Source: Streptomyces griseocarneus
GTDB lineage: Bacteria; Actinomycetota; Actinomycetes; Streptomycetales; Streptomycetaceae
NCBI RefSeq assembly: GCF_014655595.1
Contig: NZ_BNBL01000002.1
Span: forward strand, 496,170-560,169
Length of the DNA stretch: 64,000 bases
Direction: 5' to 3'
This document shows positions 24,756-32,762 of the stretch, in pieces (position 1 is the stretch's first letter; each line of letters starts with the position of its first letter). The notes beneath the pieces are model-generated. The model worked only from the letters and a program-made list of their open reading frames with translations. It ran no database searches and was not told where the DNA came from. The translations under genes were made by a program, and so were the position numbers.

Positions 24756-25122
24756 CCAGGAGATGGGTCAGGGCGGGTGGACCGCCCAGGCCAGGTCAAG
24801 CGGCTTGAGCGTGAGCTGAAGAAGGCCAAGGAGAAGCCGGCCAAGCAGCGGAGGAAGTGACCGTCCTTGGCTCCCGGGGAGCCAAACCGGGAGCCAACCG
24901 GGGCGTCACATCGCGGACGCACCCGGACGGCCACGGATGACTCACCCGCCCGACCCCAGGCAGGAGGGGTGTCACAACCGCCCTACCTGAGGCCCCGATT
25001 AGCTCTTCCTTAACCCCGCCATAAGAACCCGCCCCGGAACCGCGATTCGGCGATTTGCGCCATTCGCTCTCGCTAGCGTGCCGCCCGTACCTACCCCCCA
25101 GTCAGAACAGGCAGGCACGCGC
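24756..25122. other. Gene-free stretch with possible remnant of an integrated element
   Basis: 367 bp without a convincing gene. At 24777-24860 a GTG-initiated frame of 27 codons encodes a charged helix (KRLERELKKAKEKPAKQRRK). A second short frame (24857-24940) encodes GSRGAKPGANRGVTSRT, which resembles the tail region I associate with actinobacterial integrases. Neither could work alone, so they may be leftovers of a mobile element. From about 24990 the DNA becomes less GC-rich and probably carries the chitinase promoter. I did not find the 12-bp chitin-response direct repeats known from other Streptomyces chitinase genes. Confidence 0.4.
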
Positions 25123-26544
25123 ATGGGTTCCTCCGCACACCGCCGACGACCGAGCCGCAAGGCGAAGGCGGCCGGCATCGTCGTCGCCGCGGCGATCGCG
25201 ACGGGCGCCGCGTTCACCCTCACCGGCACGGCCCAGGCCGCCTCGGTCGGCGCGGCCTTCTCCACGACCGGCTCCTGGTCGGGCGGCTTCACCGGGCAGT
25301 ACGTCCTCACCAACACGACGAACAAGGAACTGCCGTACTGGAAGCTGACGTTCGACCTCCCGGCCGGGACGAAGATCACCTCCCTGTGGAACGGCAAGCA
25401 CACCGTCAGCGGCCGGAGCGTCACCGTCGAGCCGGAGAGCTGGAACGCGACCATAGCCCCCGGCAAGTCCGTGACCGTCGGCTTCGTCGCGACCGGCGGC
25501 AGTGCGCCCACCGCCTTGGCCAACTGCCGTATCAACGGCGCGAAGTGCTCCGCGGACAAGGACCCCGAGCCGCGGCCCACCGAGCCCACGCCCACCCCGA
25601 CACGGCCGCAGCCGACCCCGACCCCGACCACCCCGGCCCCCGGTGGCGCGGACGCCGGCTTCGCCCCGTACGTCGACACCTCCCTCTACCCCGCCTACGA
25701 CCTGCTGGGCACCGCCGAGAAGACCGGCGTGAAGCACTTCAACCTGGCCTTCATCACCTCCGGCGGCGGCTGCACCCCCAAGTGGGGCGGCGTCACCGAC
25801 CTCGGCAGCGACGCGGTCGCCCAGCAGATCGGGAAGCTGCGCCAGGCGGGCGGCGACGTACGGGTCTCCTTCGGCGGAGCCGCCGGATCCGAACTGGGCC
25901 TGGCCTGCTCCTCCGCCGACCAACTCGCCGCCGCCTACGGCAAGGTCGTGGACACGTACAAGCTCACCAAGGTCGACTTCGACATCGAGGGCGCCGCGCT
26001 GCCCAACACCGCCGCCAACACGCGCCGCGCCCAGGCCATCGCCCGCCTCCAGAAGAGCCACCCCGGCCTCGACGTCTCCTTCACCCTGCCGGTGATGCCC
26101 AGCGGGCTCACCCAGGACGGCGTCGACCTGGTCGGGAACGCCAAGAAGAACGGCGTCGCCGTCTCCACGGTCAACATCATGGCGATGGACTACGGCTCGT
26201 CCTTCAACGGCGACATGGGGCAGTACGCCATCGACGCGGCCACCGCCACGCAGGCGCAGGTCAAGGGCGTACTCGGACTGAGCGACGCGGCTGCGTGGAA
26301 GGCCGTCGCGGTCACCCCGATGATCGGCGTCAACGACGTGGCCGCCGAGGTCTTCACGGTCGACGACGCGTCGCAGCTGGCGCGCTTCGCCCGGACCAAG
26401 CGGATGGGGTGGCTGTCGATGTGGTCGGCGGCGCGCGACAAGCCGTGCCCGGGCGGCCCGCAGAACTCCGCGTCGGCCACCTGCAGCTCGATCCGGCAGG
26501 ACCCCTTCGCCTTCACCAAGGCGTTCGCGGCCCGCCAGAGCTGA
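25123..26544 (+). CDS. Secreted chitinase, CBM2-GH18
   Basis: The 473-residue enzyme hydrolyses beta-1,4 bonds of chitin outside the cell. Domain order: signal peptide (residues 1-40, RRRPSRKAKAAGIVVAAAIATG, ending AQA-A); a family 2 carbohydrate-binding module (about 41-145, with conserved Trp in GSWSGGF, LPYWKLTF and PESWNATI); a Pro/Thr linker; and a GH18 barrel with the catalytic motif VDFDIEG, whose Glu is the acid. ATG 25123 is chosen over 25078 because it directly starts the signal peptide. The GH18 part resembles the streptomycete ChiC/ChiD-like group with a compact barrel. An LPMO gene follows 120 bp downstream, pointing to joint attack on crystalline chitin. Confidence 0.9.
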   Translation: MGSSAHRRRPSRKAKAAGIVVAAAIATGAAFTLTGTAQAASVGAAFSTTGSWSGGFTGQYVLTNTTNKELPYWKLTFDLPAGTKITSLWNGKHTVSGRSVTVEPESWNATIAPGKSVTVGFVATGGSAPTALANCRINGAKCSADKDPEPRPTEPTPTPTRPQPTPTPTTPAPGGADAGFAPYVDTSLYPAYDLLGTAEKTGVKHFNLAFITSGGGCTPKWGGVTDLGSDAVAQQIGKLRQAGGDVRVSFGGAAGSELGLACSSADQLAAAYGKVVDTYKLTKVDFDIEGAALPNTAANTRRAQAIARLQKSHPGLDVSFTLPVMPSGLTQDGVDLVGNAKKNGVAVSTVNIMAMDYGSSFNGDMGQYAIDAATATQAQVKGVLGLSDAAAWKAVAVTPMIGVNDVAAEVFTVDDASQLARFARTKRMGWLSMWSAARDKPCPGGPQNSASATCSSIRQDPFAFTKAFAARQS

Positions 26545-26589
26545 CACGCGGCCCCTTCCCCCTCACCATCCCCACCCTCCCCCCCACAC

Positions 26590-26637
26590 TGCCCCGCACG
26601 CACGGCACCCCCCACCGAACGGCCGGCGTGCGGGGCA
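26590..26637 (+). terminator. Hairpin between the chitinase and LPMO genes
   Basis: TGCCCCGCACGC (26590-26601) and GCGTGCGGGGCA (26626-26637) are perfect 12-bp arms around a 24-nt loop. It lies 45 bp after the chitinase stop and 28 bp before the LPMO start. It may terminate the chitinase transcript or attenuate read-through into the LPMO gene. No T run follows. Confidence 0.55.
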
Positions 26638-26664
26638 TCCCCCTCACCCACAAGGAGACCCCTC

Positions 26665-27690
26665 ATGCGCATGCGTCACACCGCCCTGCGGATATCTCTG
26701 CTCGGCCTCGCCCCGCTCACGCTCACCGCGCTGGCCGCCGGACCGGCCGGGGCCCACGGCTCGATGACGGACCCGGTCAGCCGGGTGTCCGCGTGTTTCG
26801 CCGAAGGGCCCGAGCATCCGCGCTCGGCGGCCTGCAAGGCGATGGTCGCCGCCGGCGGCACCCAGCCGCTCTACGACTGGAACGAGGTCAACATCGGCGA
26901 CGCCGCCGGCCGCCACCGCCAGATCATCCCGGACGGCAAGCTGTGCAGCGCCGGACGCGCCAAGTACAAGGGCCTGGACCTGCCGCGCGCCGACTGGCCG
27001 GGGTCGAAGCTCGCCTCGGGCAAGCACACCTTCCGCTACCGGGCGACCGCCCCGCACCGCGGCACGTTCGAGCTGTACATCACCAAGGACGGCTACGACC
27101 CGAAGAAGCCGCTGAAGTGGTCGGACCTGGAGGCCAAGCCGTTCGCCAAGGTCACCAACCCCACCCTGAACGCGGGTAGCTACGTCTTCGGCGGCACGGT
27201 TCCCAAGAAGTCCGGCCGACACCTGATCTACAGCATCTGGCAGCGATCCGACAGCCCCGAGGCCTTCTACACCTGCTCCGACGTGGACTTCGGCGGGAAG
27301 ACCCCGGCGACCAAGGCACTGGCGCCGGCGCCCGCCGCGTCCGCCCCCAGCGACGAGCAGATCGCGGAGGACGCCGCGAAGTCGACGGTCGACCACGGCG
27401 GACACGGCGGCGACGGGCCCGACGACGGCGGACACGGTGAGGCCGGCCACGGCCAGGCCGGACATGGCGAGGGCGGTCACGGTGAGGGCGGCCACGTCAA
27501 GGACGGGCACGAGCCCCACTCCGCGGTGAAGGCCGCCAATGCCCCGGCCGCCCAGGGCGGGCGTCTCGCCGAGACCGGCGGCGACAGCCGCACGACGGCG
27601 CTGGCCATCGGCGGCGCCGGGGTCCTGGCAGCCGGCTGCGCCACCCTGTTCCTGGCCATGCGCCGCCGCTCGGCCCGCCACCGCGGCTGA
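26665..27690 (+). CDS. Cell-wall-sorted AA10 lytic polysaccharide monooxygenase with His-rich linker
   Basis: A copper enzyme that cleaves crystalline polysaccharide oxidatively. The signal peptide ends at Ala30, exposing His31 (HGSMTDP), the first ligand of the copper histidine brace; His131 in RATAPHRG is the second. The AA10 landmarks GRHRQIIPDGKLCSAG and YDWNEVN are present. After the catalytic domain (to about 212) comes a Gly/His/Asp-rich linker with nine His between residues 244 and 285. A sorting signal LAETG (301-305), a hydrophobic helix and a basic tail indicate anchoring by a class E sortase. AAGGAG precedes ATG 26665. The chitinase upstream suggests a chitin substrate. Most streptomycete LPMOs are released instead of anchored. 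Confidence 0.9.
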   Translation: MRMRHTALRISLLGLAPLTLTALAAGPAGAHGSMTDPVSRVSACFAEGPEHPRSAACKAMVAAGGTQPLYDWNEVNIGDAAGRHRQIIPDGKLCSAGRAKYKGLDLPRADWPGSKLASGKHTFRYRATAPHRGTFELYITKDGYDPKKPLKWSDLEAKPFAKVTNPTLNAGSYVFGGTVPKKSGRHLIYSIWQRSDSPEAFYTCSDVDFGGKTPATKALAPAPAASAPSDEQIAEDAAKSTVDHGGHGGDGPDDGGHGEAGHGQAGHGEGGHGEGGHVKDGHEPHSAVKAANAPAAQGGRLAETGGDSRTTALAIGGAGVLAAGCATLFLAMRRRSARHRG

Positions 27691-28030
27691 CGCCTGGCGG
27701 TCCGGTGACGAGCCCCCGGTGAGGACGAGCCGTGCGCGTACACGAGTGCTCACCCGGGGTGAATAAAGAGGGCGTCGGATGTGAGGCCCCTCATGGGGCC
27801 TGGGTCACATACGAATGTGGGTAGTTGGCGCGCAGGCCTGATTCCGGCATTTCGGCTCGCTTGTCGGGTGCCGGATACGGCGTTTCGCCGTAGGTCACAC
27901 CTTTGCCAGCGGGTTTTCGCGCCGCTAACAATTGCGGAGTCGCACGGCGCCGTCGACCGAGAAACGGCGCTCTTTCTTTGCGCCATTGACGGCCATTGCG
28001 ACGTAAGCGATTGGAAGGGTTCAGCTCGTT
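27691..28030. promoter_or_regulatory. Intergenic region with terminator hairpin and long leader of the transglycosylase gene
   Basis: 340 bp without a gene. AGGCCCC (27784-27790) and GGGGCCT (27795-27801) form a perfect 7-bp stem with loop TCAT, a likely terminator for the LPMO gene. A weaker pair, CCCCCGGTGAG near 27716 and CTCACCCGGGG near 27751, lies before it. The rest up to the start at 28031 is relatively AT-rich and would hold the promoter and 5' leader of the transglycosylase. Related wall-remodelling genes in Streptomyces are often under a c-di-AMP riboswitch. I looked for its conserved core and could not identify it here. Confidence 0.5.
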
Positions 28031-28744
28031 ATGCGTTCCACCGTCTCCGGTTATACCGCTCTGTCCAAGGCCCATAAGTTCTCCGCTGCCGGTCTGGTGA
28101 CCGCTGCTGGTGCCGCCGCTCTGACGTTCGCCCTGGTTCCGCAGGCCTCGGCCGCGGATGCTCACAGTGCGGGTGTGAAGCCGGTGGCGCTGAGCGCTCA
28201 GGAGTTCGGTGTGACGCAGGACGCTGAGCTGGCGAAGGCCGTGGATGCTGCTGCCGCGCAGGCGCAGGTCAAGGCCGGTGCCGCCGTGAAGCAGGAGGCG
28301 AAGGCCAAGGCGGACGCCGAGCGTGCGAGCCGTTCCGAGGCCCGCAAGGCCCTCAAGCCTGCCGCCAAGCCGGCCCCGGCCAAGCCCGCTGCCAAGCCGG
28401 CTGCTCCGGTGAAGAAGGCCTATGCGGACAACCTGGACGGCTGGATCAGCGAGTCGCTGGACGTCCTGCGCGCCAAGGGCATTCCTGCCTCGTACGAGGG
28501 CATCAAGCGGAACATCATGCGTGAGTCCACCGGTAACCCGCGTGCGATCAATGACTGGGACGTCAATGCCGTGAACGGTGTGCCGTCGAAGGGTCTGCTG
28601 CAGATCATCGACCCGACGTTCAAGGCGTATCACGTCGAGGGCACGTCCTGGGACATCTACGACCCGGTCGCCAACATCACCGCTTCCTGTAACTACGCGG
28701 CCGACAAGTACGGCTCGATGGACAACGTCAACTCCGCGTACTGA
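28031..28744 (+). CDS. Secreted lytic transglycosylase-like protein (SLT domain)
   Basis: A 237-residue exported protein. The signal peptide (AAGAAALTFALVPQASAADA) ends near residue 43. A long Ala/Lys-rich helical and Pro/Ala segment with repeated KPAAKPA follows. The C-terminal 105 residues form an SLT-type fold: catalytic Glu in NIMRESTGNPRAIN, then SKGLLQIIDPTF and ITASCNYAADKYGS. Such enzymes cut peptidoglycan glycan strands. Codon use departs from neighbours: many GCT, GGT and other T-ending codons (for example 28081-28260), seen in some highly expressed or conserved wall genes. The protein ends exactly at the fold, with no wall-binding LysM module. Monocistronic, followed by a terminator hairpin. 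Confidence 0.85.
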   Translation: MRSTVSGYTALSKAHKFSAAGLVTAAGAAALTFALVPQASAADAHSAGVKPVALSAQEFGVTQDAELAKAVDAAAAQAQVKAGAAVKQEAKAKADAERASRSEARKALKPAAKPAPAKPAAKPAAPVKKAYADNLDGWISESLDVLRAKGIPASYEGIKRNIMRESTGNPRAINDWDVNAVNGVPSKGLLQIIDPTFKAYHVEGTSWDIYDPVANITASCNYAADKYGSMDNVNSAY

Positions 28745-28772
28745 TCCGGACGCGACCCGCACAGAACGCGCC

Positions 28773-28806
28773 AGGGGCGCAGCACCCGCACGGGAGCTGC
28801 GCCCCT
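28773..28806 (+). terminator. Rho-independent-like hairpin after the transglycosylase gene
   Basis: AGGGGCGCAG (28773-28782) and CTGCGCCCCT (28797-28806) form a perfect 10-bp stem with a 14-nt loop, 29 bp after the stop codon. There is no T run. Confidence 0.65.
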
Positions 28807-28890
28807 CGCGCATGGCCCGGCGTGAGAGCTGAGGCACAGCGGCGCCCCGGGATTCCGCCTTGTGGATCAAGAAACCTTAGGCTTTCGATC

Positions 28891-29268
28891 ATGCACATCA
28901 CGTTGACCGAGCACGCCCGGTGCCTCTACGACGACGCGTATCTGCCGGTACCTCCCTGCGGCCGCGCCCACCACGAGCAGAACTTCGTCGAAGAGCTGAC
29001 TTTCGCCGACGCCGACTCGATCCTCGCCATGCTGCGTGGACTTGGCCCGCACGTGGTCGAGGGCCGCCTCCCCGTGTGGATCCGCAATCTCGCCTACCGG
29101 CTGCTCCTCCTCCAGCGCCCCGACGAGCCGGCGCTGATGCGCGAGGCGGCGGACAGCCTTCACCTGCACGGTCCCGACTGGGACGAGATCGCCGCCGAGC
29201 TCCGTCAGCGGGCCGACGCCCTCGAGGCCGGTGTCATGGAGGCCGGCGCCCTGGAGAACGCGGCCTAG
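28891..29268 (+). CDS. Hypothetical protein (125 aa)
   Basis: A soluble acidic protein beginning MHITLTEHARCLYDDAYLP. It is mostly helical with an Arg-rich middle (LPVWIRNLAYRLLLLQRPDEP), several short acidic runs and two cysteines. No motif is recognised. The frame is open upstream to 28822, but ATG 28891 is favoured because the upstream part is Arg/Pro-rich noise. No clear ribosome binding site precedes it. A long hairpin follows the stop, so it forms its own transcription unit. Codon bias supports a real gene. Confidence 0.65.
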   Translation: MHITLTEHARCLYDDAYLPVPPCGRAHHEQNFVEELTFADADSILAMLRGLGPHVVEGRLPVWIRNLAYRLLLLQRPDEPALMREAADSLHLHGPDWDEIAAELRQRADALEAGVMEAGALENAA

Positions 29269-29290
29269 GCCGGCCGGTCCTCGAGGCCGC

Positions 29291-29338
29291 GGCACGGCAG
29301 GCCTGCCCGGGTGAGCCGTGTCTCACCCGGGCCGTGCC
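29291..29338 (+). terminator. Long two-part hairpin, terminator of the preceding gene
   Basis: The inner stem pairs CCCGGGTGAG (29306-29315) with CTCACCCGGG (29322-29331) around a 6-nt loop. The outer stem pairs GGCACGG (29291-29297) with CCGTGCC (29332-29338). It lies between the hypothetical gene and the PadR operator. Confidence 0.7.
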
Positions 29339-29344
29339 TCTTGT

Positions 29345-29364
29345 CTATGCAACGAGTTGCATAG
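29345..29364. promoter_or_regulatory. PadR-type operator, perfect palindrome
   Basis: CTATGCAAC and GTTGCATAG form perfect 9-bp arms with a 2-nt centre (GA). The site lies 15 bp before the PadR start, so the regulator probably represses itself and the downstream acyl-CoA dehydrogenase. PadR operators commonly have ATGxAA-type arms of this kind. Confidence 0.75.
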
Positions 29365-29378
29365 AAAGATCCGGGGTC

Positions 29379-29939
29379 ATGGCGCTCGAGCACGCGATCC
29401 TCGTCTCTCTGCTGGAGAAGCCGGGCTCCGGCTATGAGCTGGCCCGGCGCTTCGAGCGGTCCATCGGCTACTTCTGGACCGCCACCCACCAGCAGATTTA
29501 CCGCGTCCTCAAGCGGATGGAGGGCGACGGCTGGGTCACCGTCCGCGAGGTCCCGCAGCAGGGCAGGCCGGACAAGAAGGAATACTCCGTTCCCGCCCTC
29601 GGCCGGGCCGCCCTCTCCCAGTGGCTGCACGAGCCGATCGAACCCGAGAGCGTGCGGCACGACCTCGCCGTGAAGATCCGCGGCGCGGCCTTCGACGACC
29701 CGGCCGCGCTGATCCGCGAGGTCGAGCGGCACTACCAGGTGCACACCGACCGGCTCGCGCACTACCTCGCCGGGGAGCGGCGTGACTTCACCGGACCCGA
29801 GGCTCCCGCACTACCCGACGACGTCGGGCGGGAGCTCCAGCACGTCGTGCTGCGCGGCGGCATCGCGTACGAGCGGATGACGCTCGCCTGGCTCGATGAC
29901 GTCCTCGCCACCCTCCACCGGCTTCGTGCCGAGCGCTGA
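29379..29939 (+). CDS. PadR-family transcriptional regulator
   Basis: The 186-residue protein has an N-terminal winged helix starting MALEHAILVSLLEKPGSGYELARRF. It includes the recognition helix region THQQIYRVLKRMEGDGWV and the wing RPDKKEYSV, then a C-terminal helical dimerisation domain, as in PadR subfamily 1. ATG 29379 immediately opens the HTH. Its gene is 52 bp upstream of the acyl-CoA dehydrogenase gene in the same direction. A perfect palindrome in front suggests autoregulated control of both, released by an aromatic or acyl ligand. The ligand is unknown. Confidence 0.9.
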   Translation: MALEHAILVSLLEKPGSGYELARRFERSIGYFWTATHQQIYRVLKRMEGDGWVTVREVPQQGRPDKKEYSVPALGRAALSQWLHEPIEPESVRHDLAVKIRGAAFDDPAALIREVERHYQVHTDRLAHYLAGERRDFTGPEAPALPDDVGRELQHVVLRGGIAYERMTLAWLDDVLATLHRLRAER

Positions 29940-29991
29940 ACCCCATCGTCAACCGCCACCTTCGACCGTCAAGCCGGAAAGGCGAACTCCC

Positions 29992-31713
29992 ATGGCCGAC
30001 CCGCTGCTGTTCAACCCCCGCACCTACGACCCCGCGCACTTCGACCCCGAGACCCGCAGGCTGCTGCGCGCCACCGTCGACTGGTTCGAGGAGCGCGGCA
30101 AGCGCAAGCTGATCGAGGACTACCGTTCCCGCGCCTGGCTGGCGGACTTCCTCGCCTTCTCGGCGAAGGAGGGCCTGTTCGCCACCTTCCTGACGCCGGC
30201 CTCCGCCGCCGACGGGCACGAGGACAAGCGCTGGGACACGGCCCGCATAGCCGCCCTCAACGAGATCTTCGGCTTCTACGGTCTCGACTACTGGTACGCG
30301 TGGCAGGTCACCATCCTCGGCCTCGGCCCGGTCTGGCAGAGCGACAACGCCGCCGCCCGCGCCCGCGCCGCGGAACTCCTCGCCCAGGGCGAGGTGTTCG
30401 CCTTCGGCCTGTCCGAGAAGGCCCACGGCGCCGACATCTACTCCACCGACATGCTGCTGGAGCCGGACGGCGACGGCGGCTTCCGGGCGAGCGGTTCCAA
30501 GTACTACATCGGCAACGGCAACGCCGCCGGTCTCGTCTCCGTCTTCGGCCGCCGCACCGACGTCGAGGGCCCCGACGGCTACGTCTTCTTCGCCGCCGAC
30601 AGCCGCCACGAGGCGTACCACCTCGTGAAGAACGTCGTCGACTCGTCGAAGTACGTCAGCGAGTTCCGCCTCGAGAACTACCCGGTCGCGGCCGAGGACG
30701 TCCTGCACACCGGCCGCGCCGCGTTCGACGCCGCGCTCAACACCGTCAACGTCGGCAAGTTCAACCTCTGCACCGGCGCGATCGGCATCTGCGAGCACGC
30801 GATGTACGAGGCCGTCACCCACGCGCACAACCGCATCCTCTACGGCCGCCCCGTCACCGCCTTCCCGCACGTGCGCCGCGAGCTGACCGACGCGTACGTG
30901 CGCCTCGTCGGCATGAAGCTCTTCAGCGACCGCGCCGTCGACTACTTCCGCTCCGCCGGCCCCGACGACCGCCGCTACCTCCTCTTCAACCCCATGACGA
31001 AGATGAAGGTGACCACCGAGGGCGAGAAGGTCATCGACCTCATGTGGGACGTCATCGCGGCCAAGGGCTTCGAGAAGGACACCTACTTCGCCCAGGCCGC
31101 CACCGAGATCCGCGGCCTGCCGAAGCTGGAGGGCACGGTCCACGTCAACCTCGCGCTGATCCTCAAGTTCATGGGCAACCACCTGCTGAACCCCGCGGAG
31201 TACGCGCCCGTGCCGACCCGCCTCGACGCGGCCGACGACGAGTTCCTCTTCCGGCAGGGCCCGGCCCGGGGCCTCGGCTCCATCCGCTTCCACGACTGGC
31301 GCGGCGCCTACGACGCGTACGCCCACGTGCCCAACGTCGGCCGCTTCCGCGAGCAGGCCGACGCGCTGTGCGAGTTCGTCACCACCGCCGCCCCCGACGA
31401 GGAGCAGAGCCGCGACCTCGACCTCCTCCTCGCCATCGGTCAGCTGTTCGCGCTCGTCGTGCACGGCCAGCTGATCCTGGAGCAGGCGCGCCTGACCGGC
31501 CTCGAGGAGGACGTGCTCGACGAGCTGTTCGCCGTCCTCGTCCGCGACTTCTCCGCGCACGCCGTCGAGCTGCACGGCAAGGACTCCGCCACCGAGGCCC
31601 AGCAGAGCTGGGCGCTCGGCGCGGTCCGCCGCCCGGTCGTCGACGACGCCCGCTCGGCACGCGTCTGGGAGCGCGTCGAGGCGCTGTCCGGGGCGTACGA
31701 GATGGCCCCGTAA
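29992..31713 (+). CDS. Acyl-CoA dehydrogenase-like flavoprotein (573 aa)
   Basis: A flavoenzyme that abstracts hydrogens from acyl-CoA. The FAD-binding segment around FAFGLSEKAHGADIYSTDM resembles the (L/F)xxTEPxAGSD-type motif of the family. The mid-domain beta barrel (FRASGSKYYIGNGNAAG) is clear and the C-terminal helical half contains a long insert. Its 573 residues exceed the usual 380-400 and approach the acyl-CoA oxidase or very-long-chain enzyme size. The segment NLCTGAIGICEHAMYEA holds the usual helix of the active site, but I cannot point to the catalytic Glu with confidence. ATG 29992 follows GGAAAGG. It is probably co-transcribed with PadR and ends before a strong terminator. The substrate is unknown. 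Confidence 0.85.
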   Translation: MADPLLFNPRTYDPAHFDPETRRLLRATVDWFEERGKRKLIEDYRSRAWLADFLAFSAKEGLFATFLTPASAADGHEDKRWDTARIAALNEIFGFYGLDYWYAWQVTILGLGPVWQSDNAAARARAAELLAQGEVFAFGLSEKAHGADIYSTDMLLEPDGDGGFRASGSKYYIGNGNAAGLVSVFGRRTDVEGPDGYVFFAADSRHEAYHLVKNVVDSSKYVSEFRLENYPVAAEDVLHTGRAAFDAALNTVNVGKFNLCTGAIGICEHAMYEAVTHAHNRILYGRPVTAFPHVRRELTDAYVRLVGMKLFSDRAVDYFRSAGPDDRRYLLFNPMTKMKVTTEGEKVIDLMWDVIAAKGFEKDTYFAQAATEIRGLPKLEGTVHVNLALILKFMGNHLLNPAEYAPVPTRLDAADDEFLFRQGPARGLGSIRFHDWRGAYDAYAHVPNVGRFREQADALCEFVTTAAPDEEQSRDLDLLLAIGQLFALVVHGQLILEQARLTGLEEDVLDELFAVLVRDFSAHAVELHGKDSATEAQQSWALGAVRRPVVDDARSARVWERVEALSGAYEMAP

Positions 31714-31727
31714 CCAACACCGCGACA

Positions 31728-31770
31728 CCCGGGCCGGCCCTGCGAACGACGGGGGCCGGCCCGGGCTTTT
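31728..31770 (+). terminator. Strong rho-independent terminator
   Basis: CCCGGGCCGGCCC (31728-31740) and GGGCCGGCCCGGG (31753-31765) form a perfect 13-bp stem with a 12-nt loop, followed by CTTTT. It lies 14 bp after the acyl-CoA dehydrogenase stop and 20 bp before the end of the convergent regulator. Confidence 0.85.
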
Positions 31771-31790
31771 CTGTTCGGCGAGGAACGGGC

Positions 31791-32741
31791 TCACCCGTCG
31801 ATCAGCGCGGTCAGTCCGTCGAGCATCGAGGTGAGGCCGAGCTCGAACACCTCGTCGAGGCGCAGCTCGTAGCCGCCGTCGTCGAACGATCCGGTCACCT
31901 TGGCGAACGTCGGGTACGCGCCGGAGGCCACGAGGGCGTCGAAGGCGGCGGCCTGGGATTCCATCCACTGGTCCTCGGACATCCCGGTGGCGCCGGCCGC
32001 CTGGGCCTCCCGTTCGAGGTGGACGGCGGTGCCCTGGACGTAGCTGTAGATCAGTACGTTCAGGTTGAGCATGGTCGCCGGGTCCAGGCCGTGGCCGTCG
32101 AGCGCGCCGAGCATCCACTCGGAGTAGGCGATCAGGTGCGGCAGGGCCAGCGGGCGGGTCAGGGGGGTGACCTGCGCGAGCCAGGGGTGGGCGCGGTGCA
32201 GCGCCCAGAGCGAGCGGGCGCCGGCCTCCAGGCGGGGGCGCCAGTGTGATGGAGCGTCGGCGGGGTAGTGCGCCTCGGCCAGGACGGCGTCGGCCATGAG
32301 GAAGACCAGGTCGTCCTTGCTGTTCACATACCGGTAGGGCGACATGGCGGCGACGCCCAGCCGTGCGGCGACCCCCCGCATGGAGAGCGCGGCGAGCCCT
32401 TCCGCGTCGGCGATGCCGACGGCCGCGCGGACGACGCGTTCACGCGTCAGCTCGCCGTCGGACGCGGCCGGCGGCGCCGCCGCGCGGGGCGGCCGGGCCG
32501 GGTGAGGCGCGCGCTCCGGGGCGTCCGCGACCACCGTGCCGACCCGCGGCTGGGCCCGTACGAGGCCCTCCTGGCGCAGGGTGGTCAGCACCTTGGTGGC
32601 GGTGGCGAGCGCGACGTTCCACTCCTTGGCGATCTGCCGGGTGGACGGCACGCGCTCACCCGGAGCGAGCTCGCCCTCGGCGATGCGCCGCCGCAGCTCG
32701 GCGGCGATGCGCAGATACGGCGGAGCGTTTTTCTCGGTCAC
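31791..32741 (-). CDS. Fused GntR-TetR transcriptional regulator
   Basis: The 316-residue protein joins two DNA-binding modules. Residues 1-75 are a GntR-type winged helix (YLRIAAELRRRIAEGELAPGERVPSTRQIAKEWNV). After a Pro/Ala-rich linker, residues about 98-316 form a TetR-type protein with its own HTH (LSMRGVAARLGVAAMSPYRYV) and a ligand-binding domain (TetR_C type). Such fusions are known in actinobacteria, typically beside a monooxygenase or exporter. The divergent FAD monooxygenase gene starts 157 bp away, and inverted repeats in the spacer are candidate sites. It converges on the acyl-CoA dehydrogenase gene across a terminator. Confidence 0.9.
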   Translation of the reverse strand: MTEKNAPPYLRIAAELRRRIAEGELAPGERVPSTRQIAKEWNVALATATKVLTTLRQEGLVRAQPRVGTVVADAPERAPHPARPPRAAAPPAASDGELTRERVVRAAVGIADAEGLAALSMRGVAARLGVAAMSPYRYVNSKDDLVFLMADAVLAEAHYPADAPSHWRPRLEAGARSLWALHRAHPWLAQVTPLTRPLALPHLIAYSEWMLGALDGHGLDPATMLNLNVLIYSYVQGTAVHLEREAQAAGATGMSEDQWMESQAAAFDALVASGAYPTFAKVTGSFDDGGYELRLDEVFELGLTSMLDGLTALIDG

Positions 32742-32762
32742 GGCCGGTCCCTTCTTGCTGTC

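Noticed and set aside
24860..24960. Possible tRNA or attachment site
   Set aside because: No clover-leaf with a TpsiC-type GTTCGA arm could be traced, and no duplicated att-like sequence was found in the window.
27691..28030. Possible c-di-AMP (ydaO) riboswitch before the transglycosylase gene
   Set aside because: I searched by eye for the conserved GGGUGAAUCC-type core and could not find it; a covariance-model scan would settle it.
30300..32249. Long plus-strand frame overlapping the acyl-CoA dehydrogenase and the end of the GntR-TetR gene
   Set aside because: It translates to Arg/Pro/Ala repeats without motifs, as expected for a +1 shifted frame in high-GC DNA.
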